The notes under the pieces were generated by a model that worked only from the letters and a program-made list of their open reading frames with translations, was not told the origin of the DNA and made no database searches. Shown here piece after piece: positions 1-7,384 of a DNA stretch of 12,594 nucleotides; positions within the stretch are counted from its first letter, which is position 1; each line of letters starts with the position of its first letter. The translations under genes and the position numbers were made by a program. This DNA is from Euperipatoides rowelli (lineage: Eukaryota > Onychophora > Udeonychophora > Euonychophora > Peripatopsidae): assembly GCA_003024985.2 (NCBI GenBank), contig PXIH01S0000607.1; one strand, 5' to 3'.

Positions 1-306
1 TGTCACCTTGTAACACACATGTCACCTTGTGACACACATGTCACCTTGTGACACAAATCTCACATTGTGACACATGTCTCACATTGTGACACATGTCACC
101 TTGTGACACACATGTCACCTTGTGACACACATGTCACCTTGTGATGCATGGCACCTTGTGATGCATGGCACCTTGTGATGCATGGCACCTTGTACACACA
201 TGTCACCTTGTGACACATGTCACCTTGTGACACATGCACTTTGTGACACATGACACCTTGTGACGCATATCACCTTGTGACACATGTCACCTTGTGACAC
301 ATGTCA
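1..306. repeat. Minisatellite of self-complementary ~18-19 bp units
   Basis: A tandem array with the core unit TGTCACCTTGTGACA followed by a short CA-type spacer, repeated about 16 times and running off the left edge of the window. Each core is an inverted repeat: TGTCAC and GTGACA pair around a CTT loop. Variant units near 143-190 change the right arm and spacer to GTGATGCATG and the left arm to GCACC. Near 55-95 the core is TCTCACATTGTGACA. A few units are shortened, for example around 190 and 234-240. The array sits about 90 bp downstream of the minus-strand Sushi exon, so it would be intronic if that gene is live. I see no coding capacity and no sign that it belongs to an LTR. Confidence 0.93.
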
Positions 307-395
307 TAGGTTCACCATCACTGGACCTAGCTAACTTTAAATTTTACACCTTGTTTTAAAAAATTAAACTAAATCAATTTTATCTAAATAAATAC

Positions 396-622
396 CTGGT
401 TCACAAGTCCGAATACCAGTCCATTTTCCATTACTTTGGCATGTGGCAGTTTTAGAACCAATAAAATCGTAAAACTGTGATTCACAAGTATAACGCACCT
501 TTGTGCCAACATGGTAATGATTTGGGGGGATGGGAAAATTGGGTTTAATACTTTCAGGTTTAGCCTCATTTTCACTCCTCAAGTTTCTAAAATTGATTCT
601 AGAAATTCGGTTTCTTAAATTC
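396..622 (-). CDS. Internal exon encoding most of a Sushi/CCP domain
   Basis: A single 227-nt exon of an extracellular or cell-surface protein, read on the minus strand. Upstream is a strong acceptor (a run of T ending TTTTTTTTTCAG at 635-623) and downstream a CAG|GTATTT donor (GT at 395-394). The reading frame enters in phase 2 and leaves in phase 1. The C-terminal ~55 residues have the complement control protein layout: a Pro-rich start, HVGTKVRYTC, then FIGSKTATC, NGKWTG and a closing TC. That gives three of the four Sushi cysteines (codons at 484-486, 439-441 and 403-405) and the conserved Trp. The first cysteine is not visible; the position that would hold it reads SIKPNFP. It may lie in another exon or be lost. 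The N-terminal ~25 residues are Arg/Asn-rich and of unknown function. Sushi domains mediate protein-protein contacts in secreted and adhesion proteins. I cannot name the parent gene, and a decayed exon is possible. Confidence 0.7.
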
Positions 623-896
623 CTGAAAAAAAAATATAAAAAAATTGTTATAATTAAATATTTATATTGATCTAAAATGTTATTTCTTTTTCCAAAAGTA
701 AATTTAAAATTTAAAAATTTTCTCAATGTAAATTGACTAAATTTTGGTAGAATTGTAAAGTACAATAAGTTAAAATAAATTACATCAAAACAATTTTTAT
801 AAATATATTAAACATACTGTACAATGTTAATAACAAAGCATTCATATTCATGAAAATTGAAAAGGGGAGACTCTAGGCCTTTGAATATACAGTATA
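623..896. other. AT-rich non-coding stretch beside the Sushi exon
   Basis: This is the putative intron upstream (in gene direction) of the Sushi exon. It contains the polypyrimidine tract and acceptor next to 622, then very AT-rich sequence. The minus-strand frame of the exon stays open to about 765, but the composition there (Phe/Leu/Lys/Asn-rich) is that of intronic AT-rich DNA and not of a protein domain. I see no other feature. Confidence 0.5.
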
Positions 897-1319
897 TCTG
901 TCTGTTGTTGGTCTGTTGATAAATCTGTCTGTCTGTAGGTCAGTTGTTCTATCAGTTGGTTAGTTAATCAGTCCATCCATCCATTGGTCGGCCAGTCAGT
1001 TGGTCGGTCAGTCAGTTGGTCGGTCATTTAGTTGGTCGGTCAGTCAGTCGGTCAGTCAGTCAGTTGGTCAGTCAGTCTGTTGGTCAGTCAGTCAGTTGGT
1101 CGGTCAGTCCATATGTCAGTATTTGGTCCATATGATGGTCCATATGTCAGTCCATCCATCAGTATGTCTGTTGGTATATCTGTCTGTTGGTCCATCTGTC
1201 GGTTTATCTGTCTGTTGGTCCGTCCATCTGTTGGTCTGTTCATCTGTTGGTCCATCCATGAGTCCTCTGTTGGTCCATCCATCAGTCTGTCTGTCATTCT
1301 ATCCATCGGTCTGTCTGCA
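897..1319. repeat. Degenerate tetranucleotide array (GTCN/GTTG family)
   Basis: About 420 bp built from 4-bp words such as GTCA, GTTG, GTCG, GTCT and CATC, giving GTTGGTCGGTCAGTCA-like strings in the centre and GTCTGTCTGTTG or GGTCCATCCATC variants at the edges. The 4-nt periodicity combined with the triplet code keeps several frames free of stops on both strands, producing Ser/Val/Gln-rich or Asp/Arg/Thr-rich translations that are artefacts. The array abuts the gag relic at about 1320 and happens to be in frame with it, which makes a spurious fusion of 228 codons. The array has either expanded at, or been joined to, the broken 5' side of the retrotransposon. Confidence 0.92.
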
Positions 1320-1718
1320 GTAAATTTTGCTTCTGAACTGTGTAATTTAAGCCTTCACTGTGAATTTAAAGATAACCTGAACTGCTCTTTAATAGATCAG
1401 TTTGTCTTTGGGACAAACAACAGCACACTTCAAAAGTGCCTGTTTTTGGAAAAAGATTGTATTTCTTTTGAAAATGTGATTCAGTTAGCAGCTGCTGTAG
1501 AAATCTTTAATAAAAGTTTTGCCATCTTAAAAAATGAAATTAATTACAGTGATATGCTGTCTGTCAAAAGTTTAAATTGTCATTTCCTGGGGAAGCTGGT
1601 AAAGTTTGCTGTAAACATTGTGGAGCATAGAAGTTCTGATTGTAGTTTGAAAGAAGCAGTGTGTTACTACTGCAAAAATAAGGAGCAATTGAGATCAGTT
1701 TGTTGCTCATTAAAATGA
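1320..1718 (+). pseudogene. gag: gag C-terminal part with broken zinc knuckles
   Basis: Gag packages the element's RNA in a cytoplasmic particle. One open frame enters from the preceding array and ends at a TGA at 1716-1718. Gypsy gag landmarks include an LHCEF segment, DQFVFGTNN, and EKDCISFENVIQLAAAVEI, an Ala-rich helix usual shortly before the nucleocapsid. The end should carry CCHC zinc knuckles. The last one is visible as CYYCKNKEQLRSVC, with cysteines at codons 1662, 1671 and 1701, but the zinc-binding His position is Gln (codon 1686) and the preceding Gly is Glu. An upstream knuckle is reduced to scattered C and H residues around 1580-1650 (NCHFLGK, EHRSSDC). RNA binding is therefore probably lost. 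The N-terminal half of gag is missing. The protease remnant follows after about 90 nt. Confidence 0.8.
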
Positions 1719-1805
1719 AGCAACAGGTCTTTAATAAATAAAGAGAAGCAAACAACTTCACACATAAGTACGTAAGAGGACTAAGAGGACGAAGAAGATA
1801 ACCTT

Positions 1806-2150
1806 TTGAAAGAAAACAATGTAATTGTTAACACAAACTTAGCCATAAACTACCATAATGTCAGCCTGATTGTTGTAACTCTAAATGTGGACGGCAAATT
1901 CCAACCGTTTGAGGTTGACACGGGCATGGCGGTCAGTATCTTACCGCACCCCATATTTGCAAAACATTGGCCTAAGTGTAACTACTTCCAAAGAGCATCA
2001 TTTTGCATGCTTTCGACCATTTAATCAAGCGGCTAGGCATTTGCAAAGTAACTGTAAAATTAAACAACTGTAAAGCTTCACACTTAGACTTGATTATTAC
2101 TAAAGAAGGAACTTCTAGTCTTTTAGGATGTGTGTGGTTTAACGTTCTTT
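1806..2150 (+). pseudogene. Retropepsin-like aspartic protease remnant
   Basis: The protease cleaves the gag-pol polyprotein. The first frame (1806-2024) reads through VTLNVDGK, then FEVDTGMAVSI, the catalytic DTG motif with Asp at 1917-1919, followed by LPHPIFAKHWP. After about 2010 the homology moves to other frames: RPFNQAARHL lies in a frame ending near 2073, and NNCKASHLDLIITKEG then LLGCVWFNVL lies around 2064-2150. The LLG-x-x-W element is the conserved C-terminal part of retropepsins. There are therefore at least two frameshifts inside the domain. The catalytic Asp is intact, but the domain cannot be translated as one piece. Confidence 0.78.
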
Positions 2151-2214
2151 GATTGTCTAGTATTTTTTCAAGTGCCATTCATTTAAAGAGGTTAATAATA
2201 ATTACTCCTTAAAA

Positions 2215-3060
2215 ATGACAGAATTTAAACTAAAAGAATTGCTAAATGAATTTAAAGATTTATTTTCCTAAAATTTAGGATACATTAAAGGTCACACAGC
2301 AAAATTGTTTTTAAAAAATCAGGCAATGCCTAAATTTTGCAAGCATCGCCTGGTCCCTCTTGCTCTGCTACCCAAGATAGAGGAAGAACTCATTCAATTA
2401 TAATCAAGGAATTTTAAAACCTATTAAGTGTTCAAACTGGGCTGAACCCATTGTTCCTATAGCTAAAAAAACTGGTAACCTTAGATTGTGTGGAGACTAT
2501 AATAGAGGGCTTAACCTTAACTTGGACTCTTCCTATTATTGATAAAATTCTCACCAAGCTAGCCAGGGGTACCGCATTTTCAAAATTAGACCTAGAACAG
2601 CTCTATCAACAGGTCCATATGGATGAAGAATCCACTAACCTCACAACTATTAATACACATAAAGACCTGTTCAGTGTAACCCAACTGCCCTTTGGAGTGG
2701 CTTTAGCCCAGCAATATTCCAAAAAATAATGGACACAATCCTAGCTGGAATGGACAATGTTAGCTGTTATTTATATGATATCCTAATCGCTAGTGCAGAC
2801 AAGGAGACCCACATAACAGATTTAAATAAGGTATTCACCATTTTAGACAAAGCTGGGGTCCGGTTAAAACTTGAAAACCACAACTTATTCAAGAATGAAG
2901 TGGAATACTTAGGTCATATAATTACTGCACAAGGAATAAGTCCTTTCCTGACCAAAATCAAGGCTATTATTTCTGCACCAGATCCTAAAAACATATACCA
3001 ATTGTGTTCGTTTTGGGACTACTTGGGTATTACAGAAAATTCATTCCTGACTTAGTTACT
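2215..3060 (+). pseudogene. Reverse transcriptase remnant with altered YxDD box
   Basis: The fingers begin near 2215 with a Lys/Leu/Phe-rich leader (stop TAA at 2269-2271). A frame running from about 2399 carries GILKPIKCSNWAEP and GNLRLCGDYN. The frame changes near 2525. The palm then gives KLARGTAFSKLDLEQLYQQV, with motif-A Asp at 2589-2591 intact, and QLPFGVA. It shifts again at about 2728 to MDTILAGMDNVSCYLYDILI and NEVEYLGHIITAQGISP. The YxDD box that should read Y-L-D-D is Y-L-Y-D: codon 2774-2776 is TAT, so one of the three catalytic aspartates is lost and polymerase activity would be abolished even without the frameshifts. A further shift near 3004 leads to LGLLGYYRKFIPDL, the start of the thumb/connection. 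Confidence 0.88.
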
Positions 3061-3590
3061 AAAATTGCATCATCAGACAGACTTTTATGCAAAAATATTA
3101 AATGGTCAAGGGACAGTACTGCCGCAAAACAATTTGAATTAGTGAAACAAACTGTCACTTCAAACAAAATTTTGACTATTATAACTCCAAACTTCCTATC
3201 ATCTTAGTTATGGATACCTCACCATGGGGTATACTTTCACATCAACTCTGTGATGGTTCGGAAAGGTCAATCATGTTCATGTCTCGATCCTTGTCAAAAG
3301 TGGAACAAAATTATAGTCAGATAGACAAAGAAGATCTTGGAATAATCTTNGGTGTAAAGAAATTCCATAAATTCTTATTTGGTAAAAAATTAATTCTTTA
3401 CATGGACCACAAGCCCCTAATGCAAATTTTTCATGCCAGCAAAGAGATACCAGTCATAACCACAAGTCAACCACAAAGGTGGGCCATCATATTATCTGCT
3501 TGTGTCTTTGACATCTGTTACAAAACCTCAAAAGACAACATCAACACTGACCCGCTATCTAGACTTCCCTTAAAAGATGCCCACCCTTCA
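3061..3590 (+). pseudogene. RT connection and RNase H domain remnant
   Basis: The RNase H domain degrades the RNA strand of the RNA-DNA hybrid. The connection segment (KIASSDRLLCKNIKWS, then AAKQFELVKQTVTSNKI) ends with a frameshift near 3175-3205. The frame then stays open from about 3186 to 4010. Gypsy RNase H landmarks occur in order: LVMDTSPWGILSHQL (first acidic residue in DTS), FMSRSLSKVEQNYSQIDKED (conserved S-R-x-L and the E-x-NY helix), GKKLILYMDHKPLMQIF (the DHKPL motif) and NINTDPLSRLP at the end. Many gypsy elements have ADALSR at that last position. One undetermined base (3350) lies in the middle. This is the best preserved part of the element. Confidence 0.87.
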
Positions 3591-4539
3591 AAAGACGAAC
3601 AAGCTGAAGACATTTCAGTCATCCATTTACTGGAAAACTTCCCATGGTCAATTCCAGAAATTGCCCAAGAAACCACTAAAGATGAAGAACTTTCAAAACT
3701 CTGCAATTATGTTAAAAAGGGTTGGCCCCAAAATAAAAAGAATAAGGAAGCCCTTCCTAATCATTTTAAATTCAAGGAAGAGCAACTCTCGATGCAAGAA
3801 GGTTGTCTCCTTTATGGCTTAAGGGTGATCATTCCGTCCTCAATCCATCCATATATACTACAAGAACTACATAGAGGACATGTCGGCATCATAAAAATGA
3901 AGCTCCTTGCCCATTCCATTTGCTTTTGGCCGAAAATGGACACTGAAATAGCCAGAAGTCATGGTCCTGCATGGGATAGATTCAAACACCATCATGCTAG
4001 AACTATATAAAATTTTCATGAACTATGGAGATGTACTCCACACATGACCATAGGCTAATCCCCAGCCTAAATGTTTCTTGGACAAACTCTGCATGACTGT
4101 CATCAAAAAATAAACCCCTTGCCACCCATACCCTTAGGTAAATTCAAGGGCAAATTCTCTACCAGTTAATGAATTTTAGCAAGATCCTTCCATCTGGGAA
4201 AATACTCGGAAAAATGGGAAATTGGAACCATTAAGAAAATTCTGAGCCCAGTCAGCTATTTGATTTTCTTCAAAAATGGCAAGGAAAGGAAGAGACACCC
4301 AACTGTGACCATACCACCTACCAGAGACACCAGAAATTTATAAACTATCACCTAAGCCCCTAACTGACACCAATTGGAGTCACATGCAAACTGTCCCAAG
4401 CACTCCCATAACAAATGTTGACATGGAAATAATACCACAACCAGTATTACTAGACCCAACAAACATACAACTAATTACCCCAGCCATCCGTTACTCGACC
4501 AGACATCGGAAGCCACTGGATCATCTCACACACAATTAA
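3591..4539 (+). pseudogene. Integrase remnant lacking most of the catalytic core
   Basis: Integrase inserts the element's cDNA into chromosomes. After a linker, the zinc-binding N-terminal region is recognisable (LQELHRGHVGIIKMK, AHSICFWPKMDTEI), giving the H-x3-H pair of the HHCC motif. The paired cysteines and the whole D-D-E core are gone: shortly after codon ~3950 the sequence jumps to what resembles the end of the domain (LWRCTPHMTIG and MFLGQTLHD, about 4022-4095). The C-terminal GPY/F-like module is seen at 4206-4340 (EKWEIGTIKKILSPVSYLI), and a Pro/Thr-rich tail is open in another frame from 4321 to 4539, ending RYSTRHRKPLDHLTHN-stop. That stop overlaps the polypurine tract, as is usual for gypsy pol genes. 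Confidence 0.82.
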
Positions 4540-4547
4540 GAAGGGAG
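4538..4547 (+). promoter_or_regulatory. Polypurine tract (plus-strand primer site)
   Basis: The purine-only run AAGAAGGGAG directly follows, and shares its first bases with, the stop codon of the integrase tail, and lies immediately before the putative 3' LTR. In LTR retrotransposons this run resists RNase H and primes plus-strand DNA synthesis. Its position is the main support. Confidence 0.65.
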
Positions 4548-4551
4548 TAAT

Positions 4552-4725
4552 TGTACTGTATTACATATACCTTACAACAACATGCTGTACTTCGATACAG
4601 AATCTCTGAACTGTTACTGTTGTAGACTTCTATTGTTAGTTTTTACTTGACCTTTTCCTTGTTGGTCCCTAATAAAAGTGTTTTCTCTACTTCATCTCAT
4701 ATCTCTATATAATCATGACATTACA
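4552..4725 (+). repeat. Probable solo-end 3' LTR of the gypsy relic
   Basis: The interval begins TGTACTGTATTACA just after the polypurine tract and can be closed at ...TGACATTACA, giving the short TGTA/TACA inverted ends usual for LTRs and a length of about 174 bp. AATAAA at 4671-4676 is a plausible polyadenylation signal, followed by a T/C-rich stretch. No 5' LTR copy is present in the window, so the right boundary cannot be verified by alignment and is my estimate from the end motif. Confidence 0.5.
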
Positions 4726-5266
4726 GTATCAAAGACTATTTTACAAAAACTAAAATTTTCAAATTACTGCATTTATCCTTTCAGCCTTACTGATGGGATA
4801 TTTTAAATAGATGTATTTCCCCCAAAAAAATTGGGGAAAATTCATGATTAGGATTACAGATGATTATCACTACACTTTCATCGAAGATATTGTAATCACT
4901 CAGTTTTTACATAAAAATTTCAATCCCTTTAATAAATCCAAGTTGAAGCAATGATAACTTTTTTTGTCAGCCATTATGAAAAACAAATATCATGTATTTT
5001 TAAGGTGAATTTTATTATGCAAGCATCAATGATCTTAAAAAGGAGCTTTGTTAAATGCAATAACATCAAACAGCTTTTAAACATTAAAAAATATAGGATC
5101 AGTCCTTCTTAAGTAAGAATAGTGCACCATGTGGTGGTGTGACCTAGTTGGATCAGTTCTCTTCCACTCAAGGGCTGTTTATGCATTTAATATTCTAGCT
5201 GCCTCTCTCTGTCTCTTGCTAGGTCTTCTGTTAGTGATCATACCAGGTAATCCCTAACTTTTGCTA

Positions 5267-5299
<33 letters not shown>

Positions 5300-6108
5300 G
5301 GATGGTCCAGATTGCCTTGTGTATCTCCTAACTGTCGTATGCTACACCCTTGATGCAGCAGCTTCTCCAGCCTTTTTATTGCATCTAGCTGGAACTTTTG
5401 TCTTCTTAAAGGGTAGTTAGTACCTTATTCATGGATTTTTTGTCCTGACTTTGTGCTTGACCACTTCACCAGTAAATACCTTATTTTTATGTTTTTTTAA
5501 TATATATTTTTAAGCAGACTTTTTTAAAAGTTTTAAGAGCTAGCAAACTCCATAATTTCATATCTTTGTTTATGCATATGCAAGGATCCTTTGTAAAATT
5601 CCCACCTTATAACTTTGAAGTTATTTTTTAGTTTTTTTTCCTTGTGTGTGACAAGTATGTTTTTGGACATTCCAACTTATAATGTTGATGCTCTACTTTA
5701 GTATGATGTATGTTTCATGGACTTCATTTGTTGTTTTAATACATTTAATTTGTAAATAGTGCTAAGTTAAGCCACATGATTATGTTATATAATTAGTATA
5801 TTTTTAACCAATCATTTTAAGCCACAATGTAACCAGTCTTAATAATAATCATAACAAATTAACAATCTTAACAAAATTAGAATTGAAGATACCTTCCCAT
5901 CATGCCTCATTCAGATCACTTGTGCTGACTACATACAAATAAATGAAAAAATTTAAATTTTATAGCCAGCCAATAATATTCTAGAGTTAGTAAAGAAGGA
6001 ACTAAGAATATATTCCAGGAATTCTTATTTTTTCCCCAAAATTATCAGTAAAGTAATATTTCATTATTAAGAATTTTATACTCTGAAAGCAAAATTTGAA
6101 ATCGAACT
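4726..6108. other. Intergenic/intronic stretch, no recognised gene
   Basis: AT-rich sequence with no protein family I recognise. Visible details are a small hairpin at about 4816-4842 (CCCC and GGGG arms around an A-rich loop), a pure (TC)n run at 5273-5299, and a segment at about 5085-5500 that is more GC-rich than its surroundings. In that segment two minus-strand frames are partly open with few stops. That could be an old unrecognised element or chance. The remainder (5500-6108) is T-rich and featureless to me. Confidence 0.5.
5273..5299. repeat. (TC)n dinucleotide microsatellite
   Basis: An uninterrupted run of alternating T and C, about 13 units, with further CT-rich words upstream (5202-5216). 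It lies inside the more GC-rich segment at 5085-5500. On the minus strand it would encode an Arg-Glu repeat if translated. Confidence 0.97.
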
Positions 6109-6259
6109 TTAACCCATTGACTGCCAACTAGGATATCTCGTATTTGACAATCTTGTTCTGGAAGCCAACTATAACATAACTTGTAATTTAGATACTTTAT
6201 TAACTTGGGTTGGTTTCTGGAAACAAACCACCCAAAAACACCATGGCAGTCAATGTTAA
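6109..6259. mobile_element. Non-autonomous piggyBac-like miniature element (MITE)
   Basis: The interval is bounded on both sides by TTAA (6109-6112 and 6256-6259), the target duplicated by piggyBac transposases. Just inside the left TTAA is CCCATTGACTGCC. Just inside the right one is GGCAGTCAATG, whose reverse complement CATTGACTGCC matches the left end over 11 bases. The internal ~125 bp has no coding capacity. Terminal inverted repeats beginning CCC and flanked by TTAA are typical of piggyBac-superfamily MITEs. The right terminus lacks the two outermost bases expected from the left end, so it is slightly degraded. Such elements are moved in trans by a full-length relative, which is not in this window. 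Confidence 0.78.
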
Positions 6260-6423
6260 CTAGAGCCTTTCTTCCTTCCTTCTATTTAAATCTCATCCAT
6301 ATCAACAGTATAATAAAAACATTATTTCAAATATTAAAATTAAACTTGATTAAATTATTGTTGTCAAAGTCATTTAGGTTGTTTTAGTGATTATAAAATT
6401 AAGACCATTCTAAGAAAGTTATT

Positions 6424-6745
6424 ATGACAACAGTACAAGTAATTACGTTTAAAAATGAACAAGCCACATACTATGTATGTATTAAAAATTTTAGCAGGCT
6501 CTTAAGTTTTAAGAGACAGAGAACCATTATTTTTTTGTTGTAAATGTCTGGGACACTATTCTCATCAGCATTTTTTGGATAAACATCAAATGTATTGTTT
6601 ATCCAATAAAATTGTGGGTGTAGTGCTTCTAAATAATAAATATAATGTGATAAGATCCACTGATTATAACAAATGCTATTGTGTCCCCTTTGCCATTTTT
6701 AGAGATTGTGACAGCCTGGTGGTGAAATCCATAGACAAAAAAATT
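6424..6745 (+). pseudogene. Polinton/Maverick-type DNA polymerase B relic: N-terminal zinc finger and exonuclease start
   Basis: First part of a decayed protein-primed family B DNA polymerase (DNA_pol_B_2 type), the replicative enzyme of Polinton/Maverick elements. A frame at 6424-6540 reads MTTVQVITFKN, then ATYYVCIKNFSRLLS, matching the conserved segment before the N-terminal zinc finger. Homology continues in the next frame, 6539-6745, with CKCLGHYSHQHFLDKHQMYC, a degenerate C2HC finger with the H-x4-C end intact. It then reaches VPFAIFRDCDSLV, the position of exonuclease motif I (usually F-A-x-Y-A-D-F-E). There an acidic residue has changed (R-D-C-D), so proofreading would be impaired. 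A stop follows at 6746. No start codon or upstream N-terminal region is recognisable, and the piggyBac-like MITE lies 165 bp upstream. Confidence 0.75.
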
Positions 6746-6854
6746 TAAAATTAACATATTCCTTCATATGTTATTATATTAAAAATATTTATAATCATAT
6801 TCCAGAAAATTTTAGTACAGAGGTGAGAAGGCACAGGATAATTTTGTGAAATGA

Positions 6855-7330
6855 CTAAAAGATGTACAGGAAATGTTTTCTAAAAATAATGGAAACATTG
6901 AATGTATGATCCTTGCTGATCAAGATCATTTAGCCTTCCATCAAGTTACCAGTACATGTTGTTTTCTAAGGCAGATCCAATTTATTCCATGTATAAACAA
7001 AGTTAAAGATCATGGTCACATCTCCGGAGAATATCAGAGTGCTCTTTGTCAAATGTGTAATTCGAACTATTAGTTATCAAATTTTATTCATGTATTTTTT
7101 CATAAGTATTCAAATCTTGATTCTCATTTATTCTTCATTAAATCTTTAATGAAGTATCCTGGAGAGATTTCAGTGATTCTTTACAATGAGAAAGTCTATA
7201 TTTCATTAAGTAAATGACTTGGTGGAGACAGAAAAGTCTATTCACATTTTATAGACAGATTATGATTCCTATTTCTAGTTTGAGTACCTTAGCTACCAGA
7301 TTGGAACTGGAACAGTTTATAAATACAAAA
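6855..7330 (+). pseudogene. Polinton/Maverick-type polymerase relic: HNH-like insert and exonuclease II region
   Basis: One frame spans 6855-7214 with a single TAG at 7071-7073. Its first half ends KVKDHGHISGEYQSA then CQMCNSNY. This matches the endonuclease-VII-like zinc/HNH segment (V-x-D-H-x-H-x-x-G-x-Y, then C-x-x-x-x-N) often found fused ahead of the polymerase in these genes. The second half gives FIHVFFHKYSNLDSHLFF and KYPGEISVILYNEKVYISLS, the exonuclease motif II neighbourhood. The expected Asn after FFH is Lys here. After a shift, 7244-7330 gives ISSLSTLATRLELEQF, which corresponds to the exonuclease-to-polymerase linker. The degree of decay suggests an old insertion. The segment continues the polymerase relic that begins at 6424. 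Confidence 0.75.
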
Positions 7331-7384
7331 TAAAATGTTCCTCCAGCTAAGCATAGCTTAACTTTAAGAAAGTGAGTATTATCA

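Larger units (their letters stand above)
1320..4725 (+). mobile_element. 5'-truncated, decayed Ty3/gypsy LTR retrotransposon
   Basis: Protein remnants appear in the order gag, protease, reverse transcriptase, RNase H, integrase, followed by a polypurine tract and a probable 3' LTR. That order (integrase last) is diagnostic of Ty3/gypsy (Metaviridae) and not Ty1/copia. No envelope-like gene is seen after integrase. The 5' LTR, primer-binding site and the first part of gag are absent; the tetranucleotide array lies where they should be. The coding region changes frame repeatedly, has many in-frame stops, carries a substituted reverse-transcriptase active-site residue and lacks most of the integrase core. 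It is a dead copy, read on the plus strand and antisense to the Sushi exon. The individual parts are listed separately. Confidence 0.9.

Noticed and set aside
364-765. 133-codon minus-strand open frame taken as a complete small gene
   Set aside because: Only 396-622 is bounded by good splice signals and carries the Sushi motif. The N-terminal ~45 codons lie upstream of the acceptor and look like intron.
1000-1323. Open frames on both strands (107 codons plus, 72 codons minus) rich in Ser/Val/Gln or Asp/Arg/Thr
   Set aside because: They are read entirely from the tetranucleotide array; a 4-bp repeat without stop words stays open in several frames. There is no domain and no start context.
6205-6387. 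60-codon plus-strand open frame
   Set aside because: It begins inside the piggyBac-like MITE and continues into AT-rich DNA; its Leu/Ile/Lys composition is that of random AT-rich sequence.
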